From Bryobacteraceae bacterium (GTDB taxonomy: Bacteria; Acidobacteriota; Terriglobia; Bryobacterales; Bryobacteraceae): a DNA stretch of 59,967 bases. Below, one piece after another: positions 50,119 to 57,291 of this stretch; the first letter of the stretch is position 1; each line of letters opens with the position of its first letter. The notes below the pieces were generated by a model. The model had not been told where the DNA came from. It saw only the letters and a program-made list of their open reading frames with translations, and did not search any database. The stretch lies in contig JAIEPW010000114.1 of NCBI GenBank assembly GCA_019748195.1, positions 1 through 59,967 of the forward strand. The letters are read 5' to 3'. A program made the translations under genes and the position numbers.

Positions 50119-51138
50119 CTACCTAAGTCCCGTCGCCACAAACCCCTTCCTCGAAATCACCGTGCGCCCCTTAGTCACATCCCCCACCAGGCGAACGTCG
50201 ATGCGGTGCACACGACCGCTCCTGTATTCGCTCTCGCCCACCTGGTACCCCAGCGAATACCGCGTCACATAACTGCTCAACACGCGATCCAGAGCCGCGC
50301 CCAGCCCCGCCGCCTCCGCAACGTCCTCCACTACTCCGCCGGTCTGCTTCGCAAGGAAATCGCTGCTGCCCGTCACACTGTATCCGAACGCCATGCCCAC
50401 CGGATTCAGCACTGCCGCAGCCGCCGCGTAGCTGCCCATCATTCGCAGATCCAGCGCGCTGAAGCTGACGTTCTCCCGCTGCAACTCGCCGGCGAGCTTC
50501 CGCCGGTTCCGCGACTCCATCGTGTCCAGAGTGTTCATCCCGTCCGAGATGTACACCAGCGCGACTTGCGATCCCGGACGCGATCCGGCGACCTCGCGCG
50601 CCCTGGCGATCGCCGCCGTCATGCTGGGCTGCCTGCCCGCGCGCTCGGAGTCGCGCTCCTGCCGTGACGCCGCCAGCGCCGCTTCAATTGCCGCCCGCAT
50701 CCCTCGCGCGGCATCCTGCCGGTCGCGCGTCAGCGGCGTCATCTCCTTGGGATCGCCCACGAACCAGTCCGTCGCCGCGTACACGGCCACTTCGTCCTCG
50801 GCCGACAATCGCCCCAGCGCCGCCGCCAGAGACTCGATGGCCGTGGGTCTCGACAGTTCGCGCAGTGCTCCATCCGGCGCCAGATTCAGATAAACCAGCA
50901 TCGCCAGCGGGCGGCGTTCCACGCCATTTCGCCCGAAATACGTCAGCGGCCGGTCCTTACCGTCGATCCGCAGGCGGAAGTCCCCGCGCGTTAGGTTGTC
51001 CACAGGCTTACGGCTCCTGCTGTCCTCCACCATCACATCCACCGTGACCACCCGAGTCTCCGCGCGAAAGGTCACATCCGCGGCGGAACCGGCTGCGCCG
51101 GCAAGAAAACTGAAGAAGAGGAAGGTCTGTTTCATCAT
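50119..51138 (-). CDS. VWFA-related exported protein, second copy
   Basis: A 339-residue member of the acidobacterial VWFA-related family TIGR03436, with a signal peptide (KQTFLFFSFLAGAAGSAA). Family blocks are TFRAETRVVTVDVMVED, NLTRGDFRLRIDGKDRPLTYF, VALVYISDGMNTLD and the C-terminal YSLGYQVGE with GFVAT. The metal-site motif DxSxS is not where expected: LAMLVYLNLAPDGAL replaces it, so metal-dependent ligand binding may be lost. The start MMKQ at 51138 is the first in-frame ATG after the open upstream frame. CAGAAT lies 8 bases before it. Function unknown. Confidence 0.87.
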   Translation of the reverse strand: MMKQTFLFFSFLAGAAGSAADVTFRAETRVVTVDVMVEDSRSRKPVDNLTRGDFRLRIDGKDRPLTYFGRNGVERRPLAMLVYLNLAPDGALRELSRPTAIESLAAALGRLSAEDEVAVYAATDWFVGDPKEMTPLTRDRQDAARGMRAAIEAALAASRQERDSERAGRQPSMTAAIARAREVAGSRPGSQVALVYISDGMNTLDTMESRNRRKLAGELQRENVSFSALDLRMMGSYAAAAAVLNPVGMAFGYSVTGSSDFLAKQTGGVVEDVAEAAGLGAALDRVLSSYVTRYSLGYQVGESEYRSGRVHRIDVRLVGDVTKGRTVISRKGFVATGLR

Positions 51139-51278
51139 GCAAGCCCATTCTGGGTGCACACAGCCTCCGCGCAAGTGACCGGAGCCGCCATACGATTGAC
51201 CGCGCGCGCTGGCCGTCCCCGGCGCCGCCAGTCAATCCTCAGGCGCTTCCGGTCAATTGCCGGCTGCACGGGAGCCCG

Positions 51279-51284
51279 CACAAT
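51279..51284 (+). promoter_or_regulatory. -10-like element, leaderless cupin gene
   Basis: CACAAT ends 8 bases before the ATG at 51293; no Shine-Dalgarno site is present. Confidence 0.35.
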
Positions 51285-51292
51285 CGGGACTC

Positions 51293-51880
51293 ATGCAACC
51301 GCACACATACACTCCCATCAGCAATCCAGCTACTGGAGATCGCTGCCTGATCCTGCGGACCAGCGCGGACGAACTCCGCCTGCGGTTCTGGATCGCGCCG
51401 CGGTCCGGCGGCGCTCCCTTGCACTTCCATCGATCCCTCACCGAGACCTTCCACGTGGTGGAAGGGGTGATGACGCTGGAACTCGACGGCAAAGGAATTT
51501 TTTCTGAGCTCCGTGCGGGCTCCAGCGTCCGCATCCCGCCCGGGCGTCTGCACTCCTTCTCCAACCCGCACTCCGAGTGGCTGGTGTTCGAGGCGCATCT
51601 CCACTCGCCCGCCGATTTCCTGACCTTCCTGCTCGGTCTCTACGGTCTCGCGAGCGCCGGCAAGGTCGACCGGCAGGGTACCCCGCGCAACCCGGTCGCG
51701 TTGCTGAGGCTGCTCGCATTCGGCGACGTTTGGCTGCCCGGCTTGCCCGTGATCCTGCAGCGCGGCATCTTCCACGCCGTGGGGCGGCTCTCGCGATGGA
51801 TGGCCCTCGAAGAGGAGTTGACCGGCTACCGTTCGGCGCTCCTGCAGGCCGCAACCGCGGTCCACGAGGCGCGAGTATGA
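51293..51880 (+). CDS. Cupin-domain protein
   Basis: A 195-residue protein with one cupin barrel (about 20-110). Metal-binding motif I is GAPLHFHRSLTETFHVVEGVM, with the His pair and Glu in order; motif II is PPGRLHSFSNPHSEW. A helical C-terminal part (LTFLLGLYGLASAGKVDRQG, AVGRLSRWMALEEEL) is seen in many annotated cupin proteins that are sugar or small-molecule binders. Its stop overlaps the start of the next gene (ATGA), so it is translated together with the membrane protein. Substrate unknown. Confidence 0.88.
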   Translation: MQPHTYTPISNPATGDRCLILRTSADELRLRFWIAPRSGGAPLHFHRSLTETFHVVEGVMTLELDGKGIFSELRAGSSVRIPPGRLHSFSNPHSEWLVFEAHLHSPADFLTFLLGLYGLASAGKVDRQGTPRNPVALLRLLAFGDVWLPGLPVILQRGIFHAVGRLSRWMALEEELTGYRSALLQAATAVHEARV

Positions 51881-52695
51881 GCTGGCCCAAGGCAACCGGC
51901 GTCCTGCTGCTTACGTTTCCGGTTCTCATCCAGATTCCGTACACGATGCTGATTACCGGCTTCGACTACCCGGACATTCTTCGCCAGCCCGCCGCCGTGA
52001 TCCTGGAACGCTACGCGACGGGCGCGGCCGCCGGACCGCTGATTGCCACCTGGTACGCCTTCGCCATCGCCATCGTGCCGCTGCTCGTGGGCATCTGCCT
52101 GCTCCCCGCTTCCCTTCCGGATCACGCCGGAAGCCGCTGGCTCCGGGCCGCCACGCCGCTGGGAATCGCATCGGCGCTCCTGCAGATCGCCGGCCTGCTG
52201 CGGTGGGTGGTGCTGGTGCCTCTCCTTGCCGCATCCTGGGTCACCTCAACGGGCGATCCGGGCACACGCAAGTCCATCGAACTGATCTTTGAAGCGCAGC
52301 ATCAACTGTTCGGGGTGTTGCTGGGCGAGCATCTGGGGCAGTCGCTGCTGGGCCTGTGGACGCTCGGCATTGCACTTGGCTTCCCCGCCGTGACAAAAAC
52401 AGCCCGGTGGCAGCGCCGACTCGGTCTGCTGGCCGGCGGCCTCTTTATCGCCGGGTCCCCTGGAAGCCTGGCCGCGACCTTCCCCGCCCTGGCGCCCCTT
52501 GATCCCCTCGCCACCATTGCGTTCCTCATCTGGTCGGTGTGGTGCTGCCTGCTCGGACTGATCCTGATCCGCCTTCCGGTGGCCTCTCCGTCCGCTGTGT
52601 CCGGAATCGCGCCGGCGTCATCCCATACCAGCGGCGGAAATAGCGGTGCAGCACACTCGGCTCCGAGAAGCCCAGCAGAAACGAAATATCCGTGA
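51877..52695 (+). CDS. Membrane protein, DUF4386-like
   Basis: A 272-residue protein with about six membrane helices, resembling the DUF4386 group: ATGVLLLTFPVLIQIPYTML, WYAFAIAIVPLLVGICLLPA, ASALLQIAGLLRWVVLVPLL, FEAQHQLFGVLLGEHLGQSL and the last helix WCCLLGLILIRLPV. It is coupled to the cupin gene by ATGA. The final 34 residues (from ASPSAVSGIAP) are hydrophilic and low in family character, and they are encoded antisense to the end of the AraC gene, overlapping by 170 bases. The natural end of the domain is about residue 238. Confidence 0.8.
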   Translation: MSWPKATGVLLLTFPVLIQIPYTMLITGFDYPDILRQPAAVILERYATGAAAGPLIATWYAFAIAIVPLLVGICLLPASLPDHAGSRWLRAATPLGIASALLQIAGLLRWVVLVPLLAASWVTSTGDPGTRKSIELIFEAQHQLFGVLLGEHLGQSLLGLWTLGIALGFPAVTKTARWQRRLGLLAGGLFIAGSPGSLAATFPALAPLDPLATIAFLIWSVWCCLLGLILIRLPVASPSAVSGIAPASSHTSGGNSGAAHSAPRSPAETKYP

Positions 52696-53599
52696 TGGAA
52701 TGGTGTCCGTCCGCCAGATACTCGGCCGCGAGGTTCTTGCGCAGGCCATCGACGACTTCCCGGAATGTCGTGCCTTCGGACTGCAGTTCGCGCTGCAGCG
52801 AGCGCGCGCTCAAACCCAGCGCCGCGGCGATCGTTTCGAGTTCCGGCAGCTCCGCCCGCAGCCGGCGAACCACTTCCAGCCGCACCCGATCCTGCAGTGT
52901 CACCGGGTTCTGCCGCAGCGCCCGCTCCATTTGTTCTTCCAAAGTCCGCACCAGCGAGGCGTTGGCATGGCGCAACGGCCAGCGCAGCACTTCCTCGGGA
53001 AAGCTCAGCGCATTCATGCCGGCCCCGAACCGAGGCTTGCGGCCCAAAATTCGCGTATGCTCCCGCGGATCCGCGGGCGCCCCATAATCGATCGCGACAT
53101 CGCGCAACGGGATCGGCTTCCCGGCCATCACCTGCAGCAAGGACAGGCAGGCGCTGAAGGAGGATTCCACCGGGTGCCGGTTATCGCGGATGAAGTTGCG
53201 CGGCGCCCCCACCACCTGCAACTCAACCGTGGCCATGCCGCCGGTGACGGTAAGTTCAATCCGGGTGGCGTTGCTCATCAGGTCCCAATAGCGGATCAGC
53301 TTTCGCAGGGCTGCGTGCAGCGTGTCGCAGCTCATCATCGCCAGTCCCACGATGCCGATATCCGCCGGTTGCGTCCCCTCGCCCAGGTGCAGGCCGAAAC
53401 TGGCGTCGCCGGTTTCTTCCACTGCCACCCGCCAGACGCGTTCCATCAACGCGGCGTCAATGATCGCGTCCGGGTCCGACAGCAATTGCGCGGGAACGCC
53501 GGCCAGACGGCACAGGCGCTCCTGCTCCACGCCGCGCGATCCTGCGTAGTATGCGATGTTCTTGACGAACGCAACATGGAACCGCAGGGGAATCGGCAT
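52526..53599 (-). CDS. AraC-family transcriptional regulator (OruR/ArgR-like N-terminus)
   Basis: A 357-residue regulator with an N-terminal Arabinose_bd-type domain (about 10-190; HVAFVKNIAYYAGSRGVEQER and LRKLIRYWDLMSNATRIELT) and a C-terminal AraC double helix-turn-helix (about 250-330; IAAALGLSARSLQRELQSEG and ITDISFLLGFSEPSVLHRYFRRWYGMTPARFR). Regulators with this N-domain often sit beside the operon they control. Its last 170 bases overlap the membrane protein gene on the other strand. ATG start; a -10-like AACACT lies 9 bases upstream. No target is clear, but the cupin/membrane pair is the first candidate. Confidence 0.92.
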   Translation of the reverse strand: MPIPLRFHVAFVKNIAYYAGSRGVEQERLCRLAGVPAQLLSDPDAIIDAALMERVWRVAVEETGDASFGLHLGEGTQPADIGIVGLAMMSCDTLHAALRKLIRYWDLMSNATRIELTVTGGMATVELQVVGAPRNFIRDNRHPVESSFSACLSLLQVMAGKPIPLRDVAIDYGAPADPREHTRILGRKPRFGAGMNALSFPEEVLRWPLRHANASLVRTLEEQMERALRQNPVTLQDRVRLEVVRRLRAELPELETIAAALGLSARSLQRELQSEGTTFREVVDGLRKNLAAEYLADGHHSITDISFLLGFSEPSVLHRYFRRWYGMTPARFRTQRTERPPEGGSGSVRAGSTTPTR

Positions 53600-53635
53600 T
53601 GCGATCCAAGTGTTGCAGAACGCGGGCGCGCGCCG

Positions 53636-55249
53636 TTACCTTCCCCCGGAACTCCCGGCCGCTCCATGAATCTTCGTCACCGGCAGCACCAGCTTCGATG
53701 CCTGCTTCGGATCGAAGTACACGGTGTTGTTCGCCTTCACCGCTTTGTCGTACGTCCGCACCCGGTCCCAGGTGTTTGAATGCGGCTCAAAGCGCGGGAA
53801 GTTCGACGACTGAATGTGGATCGCGATCTTGTGCCCCTTATTGAAGGCGATCGCGGTGGACCACAGATCCACCTTGATCGGATACACCCTGCCGGGCTGC
53901 GTCAGCTCCGGCCGGAAGAACCCGTTGCGCAAGCGCATCCGCTGTCCCTGGTCCATCACCAGCGCTTCGTAGCCGTTGGGATAGACGTCGATCAGCTTCA
54001 CGATGAAATCGGTGTCGTCGGCGTCCGTGGACACGAATAACTCAGCCCGCACCGGACCGGCGATCTCCACCGCTTCCTTCAGCGCCTCCGTCTCAAACTT
54101 CAGCACGTCCTTCCGGCTGGACACCGGACGCTGGTCCATCGGCCCGGCGTCCATCATCAGGTTGTTGCCGCCCAGGGTCGGCGCCGGGTCCTTCGGATCG
54201 TACACGTAGCTCGCCTTGGCGGATTCCGTGGGCTGCGTCAGGCTCAGCTTGCCGCCTTCGCGCAGATACAGCGGCGTCGGGGTGGAGGGCGGCGGCCAGT
54301 TGTCGGCGGTCCGCCACTGATTGCCGGGCGCGCTCTTGTCCGTCGGATCGCCCAGCACGTAGTACTTCACCGGGGGCTCCTTCGTGATGCCGTTGTCCAC
54401 CCCCTTCAGCCAGTGGTCGAACCAGCGGATCATGTCCGCCATGGGCCGGCCCGCCGCTTCCGGCGGATACTTCAGATCGCCCATCAACTGGCGATGTCCG
54501 AAGCCGCCCATGTACAACCGCTGGTTGCCCTTGGCGCCCGCGCCTCCCCTGGCCTGCAGCAGCGTGAAGGTGTCGATGGTCCCCTGCGAGAAGATGTCGT
54601 ACCAACCGCCGACGCTGTAGAACGGCACGGTGATCTTGTCCAGATACGAGCGCATGTCCAGCCGCCGCGCGTCGTCATCGTAATAGCCGATGCGCGGCTT
54701 CGGCTCCTCCGGGGGCGGAACGCCCTGGCGCCGCAGCCATTCCTCCCGCATGTTCTTCAGGTAAATGCCGCCCGGAAAGTTGGCGTTCTGGTACGGGCTT
54801 CCGTGCGACACGGAAACGAAGGCAGCCTTCAAGGCCGGATGCCCGCTCATCGCCGCCATATGCGTGGTGATGCCCAGGGCGGATCCGCCGGTCATGCCGA
54901 CCTTGCCGGTCGACCACGGCTGCTTCGCGATCCACTCCAGCGTGTCGTAGCCGTCTTCGATGTCGTTCTCCCAGGGCAAGTACTTGCCTTCACTCTTGAA
55001 CCGCCCCCGGCAATCCTGCACCACCCGGACATAGCCGGCCTTGGTGATATTGGCGGCATCCCCCGCCCCCCGATCCTTGCCGTACGGCGTCCGCGACAAC
55101 ACCACCGGCCAGGGACCCTGCCCTTCCGGCAGGAATACGTTGGTTGCCAACTTTACCCCGTCCCGCATGGGAACCATGAACTCCTGTTTCGTCTGCGCGG
55201 CGAGCAACGCAGCCAGCAGCATCCCAGCAAACAGCATCCGGCGAGTCAT
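53636..55249 (-). CDS. Exported CocE/NonD-type S15 hydrolase
   Basis: Exported alpha/beta hydrolase of 537 residues related to cocaine esterase, glutaryl-7-ACA acylase and X-prolyl dipeptidyl-peptidase. A signal peptide spans 1-18. The nucleophile S123 is in GMTGGSALGITTHMA, the acid and His come from the later DPTDKSAPGN and IAIHIQSSNFPRFEPHSN segments, and the C-terminal jelly-roll domain starts near residue 345 (DVLKFETEALKEAVEIAG). Substrates in the family include amino-acid esters and N-acyl groups; none can be chosen here. The start at 55249 is the first in-frame ATG at the signal peptide. Confidence 0.9.
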   Translation of the reverse strand: MTRRMLFAGMLLAALLAAQTKQEFMVPMRDGVKLATNVFLPEGQGPWPVVLSRTPYGKDRGAGDAANITKAGYVRVVQDCRGRFKSEGKYLPWENDIEDGYDTLEWIAKQPWSTGKVGMTGGSALGITTHMAAMSGHPALKAAFVSVSHGSPYQNANFPGGIYLKNMREEWLRRQGVPPPEEPKPRIGYYDDDARRLDMRSYLDKITVPFYSVGGWYDIFSQGTIDTFTLLQARGGAGAKGNQRLYMGGFGHRQLMGDLKYPPEAAGRPMADMIRWFDHWLKGVDNGITKEPPVKYYVLGDPTDKSAPGNQWRTADNWPPPSTPTPLYLREGGKLSLTQPTESAKASYVYDPKDPAPTLGGNNLMMDAGPMDQRPVSSRKDVLKFETEALKEAVEIAGPVRAELFVSTDADDTDFIVKLIDVYPNGYEALVMDQGQRMRLRNGFFRPELTQPGRVYPIKVDLWSTAIAFNKGHKIAIHIQSSNFPRFEPHSNTWDRVRTYDKAVKANNTVYFDPKQASKLVLPVTKIHGAAGSSGGR

Positions 55250-55255
55250 GCGAGT

Positions 55256-55261
55256 ATGATA
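55256..55261 (-). promoter_or_regulatory. -10-like element, leaderless S15 hydrolase gene
   Basis: TATCAT ends 6 bases before the ATG at 55249; no Shine-Dalgarno site is present. Confidence 0.4.
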
Positions 55262-55440
55262 TGCCAAACGCCCGGCAGGGGATTGCCGGGTTATGTAAAC
55301 GCGAAGACCTGTGCGGTGCTGCTCGGACGCAGGGTGACTGAGGCCAAAACGGAGGACTTCCGGATCGAGGCCCAGGGGAGCATTGGACTGGAGAATTCGA
55401 CCCCAATCACGCGTCCTCAGTTGGTGGCGTCGCGCCACGT

Positions 55441-55749
55441 TCACTGCTGTTTGTAACCGCCAATCGAATCCTGGACAAGATATGCACGGAAGTGCTCAAG
55501 ATCCTTCTCGCCAAATTGCGTCTTCAGGTAAAAGGTTGGGCTAGGCGGCGCACGCGTCGCCAAGAATGTCGGGCGCTGATGTGCTCCAATCACGAGGAAG
55601 ATGACCTGGATCCCAACTTCTGCCCCGATTACGAGGCTTTTCTCGATCAATTCCCAAAAACATCCTACGAATGATGCCTCGTCGCAGACAAACACCAGAT
55701 AGTCGGTCGCCCAGAATCTGCCCTTCAGTCCCAGCTCAAGCTGCTGCAT
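55441..55749 (-). CDS. Small hypothetical protein
   Basis: A 102-residue protein that I do not recognise, in a lower-GC stretch. It reads QQLELGLKGRFWATDYLVFV, then CDEASFVGCFWELIEKSLVIGAE, a strand VIFLVIGAHQ and EKDLEHFRAYLVQDS. The chosen ATG has AGGAG 5 bases upstream, which is the main reason to believe it, together with a protein-like composition. A 60-residue frame runs opposite to it at 55492-55674 and cannot be excluded. It is divergent from the Fic gene. Possibly part of an acquired segment. Confidence 0.5.
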   Translation of the reverse strand: MQQLELGLKGRFWATDYLVFVCDEASFVGCFWELIEKSLVIGAEVGIQVIFLVIGAHQRPTFLATRAPPSPTFYLKTQFGEKDLEHFRAYLVQDSIGGYKQQ

Positions 55750-56079
55750 TGCCGCTCCTGGGCTTCGGGGTTCGACGTGATCGCGCCTTCTCTGAAAATG
55801 TAATTCCACACAAAAAGCCCATCTTAAGACCGGTGCTCCGGGTAGTGCACGCTGATTCTCCTGCGAAGTGTCGGCCTAACGCGGCGGCGTGGATGCCAGA
55901 CGCTATATACCCTTGAAACCTACTGACGTCTGACTGCTCCTGGACTCATGCATTTGAAGCCGGTTCAGCGGCCGCGGTCTGTCCAGGCCCTCCCGCGCCC
56001 GGTGCCTTACGCAGGAATGGGACCGCTATCGCTCATGTAGCCAACTCATCGTGAGCGATAGAATGGATTTCTATCGCTC
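55750..56079. other. Intergenic region before the Fic gene
   Basis: This 330-base gap holds no gene that I can support. It contains the operator-like repeats at 56026-56080. The rest has mixed base composition and no terminator. Confidence 0.5.
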
Positions 56080-56082
56080 ATG
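56026..56082 (+). promoter_or_regulatory. Operator-like array of three half-sites at the Fic start
   Basis: CTATCGCTCATG occurs twice as an exact 12-base direct repeat (56026-56037 and 56071-56082). Between them is an inverted copy, so TGAGCGATAGAA (56052-56063) and its complement (56069-56080) form a 12-bp palindrome with a 5-base spacer. The right arm ends in the start codon itself, and the region holds TAGAAT as a possible -10. This is the layout of an autoregulatory operator. Confidence 0.75.
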
Positions 56083-57231
56083 ACGTGGAACTGGGAAATT
56101 CCGGGCTGGCCGCATCTGGACTGGGATAGCGACCAACTTCGACAGGCTGAGGAACGTTTCCTGCTGAACAGCGGCATGCTAGCTGGCACGGTGCAGCATC
56201 TGGAGCCGGGAGAACGCCAACAACTCACCGTCGAAGCGATGAGCTTAGAGGCCCTCACAACATCAGAGATCGAGGGCGAAACACTCGATCGCGCCAGCGT
56301 CCAGTCTTCCATCCGCCGGCAACTTGGCCTTGGTGGCGATTCGGGGCGGGCCAAACCGGCCGAGCAGGGCATCGCCGAGATGATAGTTGATGTCTACCGC
56401 ACCTTCGCTGTCTCGCTGACGGAAGAGACGCTGTTTGCATGGCACCGGATGGTGACGTTGGGGCGGACCGACTTGAGGGACATCGGCCGGTACCGCTCCA
56501 CCCTGGCCGCAATGCAGATAGTGTCTGGCCCGGCGCATTCGCCGGGGGTTCACTTTGAAGCGCCTCCGTCAGGGCGCGTTCCAGGAGAGATGGCGCGCTT
56601 CCTCAAGTGGTTCAATCGGACTGCTCCCGAGGGCCCGGAGCCCCTCCCGGCCCTTACGCGGGCAGGCGTGGCGCACTTCTACTTTGAGTCCATCCATCCT
56701 TTCGAGGATGGCAACGGGAGAATCGGGCGGGCAATCTCGGAGAAGGCGCTGGCGCAGTCCGCGCGCCAGCCCACGCTTACGGCGCTGGCCGCCACGATCT
56801 TATTGCGCCGCAAAGAGTACTATCAGGCGTTGCAGGCCGCCAACAGATCGCTCGAAATCACCCCCTGGCTTCGCTGGTTCGCAGGGATTGTCGTTGAGGC
56901 CCAAAATCGCACTCAGGCTCGAGTTCTATTCCTCCTGGATAAGGCGAAATTGCTCGACCGCCTTCGCGGGATGCTCAACCCGCGTCAGGAGAAGGCCTTG
57001 TTGCGAATGCTGCGTGAGGGGCCGGAAGGATTTTCGGGAGGCCTCAGCGCCGGAAACTACATGCGAATCACCGGCGCATCTTCAGCGACAGCGACCCGGG
57101 ATCTAGCGGACCTGGTGGCAAAGGGAGCCGTCATCCGGCGCGGACAGTTGCGCCACGCCAGGTACGAACTCAGCATCGGGCTCCGGCCCGTCCAGCGTGT
57201 GACGGTTGGCGAAGACGGGAGTATCCTCTGA
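56080..57231 (+). CDS. Fic family AMPylase with C-terminal winged helix
   Basis: A 383-residue Fic protein that would transfer AMP (or another nucleotide) onto hydroxyl side chains of a target. The catalytic motif HPFEDGNGRIGR (206-217) is intact. The N-terminus carries the inhibitory helix motif (T/S)xxxE(G/N) as T61-SEI-E65-G66, which normally holds the enzyme off. Residues about 300-365 form a winged helix (LNPRQEKALLRMLREGPEG, SSATATRDLADLVAKGAVI), as in self-regulating Fic proteins. It is monocistronic. No separate antitoxin is needed because the inhibitory helix is in cis. The palindrome before the start fits control by its own DNA-binding domain. Confidence 0.93.
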   Translation: MTWNWEIPGWPHLDWDSDQLRQAEERFLLNSGMLAGTVQHLEPGERQQLTVEAMSLEALTTSEIEGETLDRASVQSSIRRQLGLGGDSGRAKPAEQGIAEMIVDVYRTFAVSLTEETLFAWHRMVTLGRTDLRDIGRYRSTLAAMQIVSGPAHSPGVHFEAPPSGRVPGEMARFLKWFNRTAPEGPEPLPALTRAGVAHFYFESIHPFEDGNGRIGRAISEKALAQSARQPTLTALAATILLRRKEYYQALQAANRSLEITPWLRWFAGIVVEAQNRTQARVLFLLDKAKLLDRLRGMLNPRQEKALLRMLREGPEGFSGGLSAGNYMRITGASSATATRDLADLVAKGAVIRRGQLRHARYELSIGLRPVQRVTVGEDGSIL

Positions 57232-57291
57232 CTTCCTCACCTTTCTGCCGGAGTTCGCTTTTCGAACGCGCTTTCGACTGACTCGCCAGCC

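Noticed and set aside
55257-55456. Plus-strand reading frame after the S15 hydrolase start (MICQTPGRGL)
   Set aside because: No ribosome site, no homology pattern, and it overlaps the promoter of the hydrolase.
55492-55674. 60-codon plus-strand frame (MLKILLAKLRLQ)
   Set aside because: Opposes the 55441-55749 frame, which has the better ribosome site; it cannot be fully excluded.
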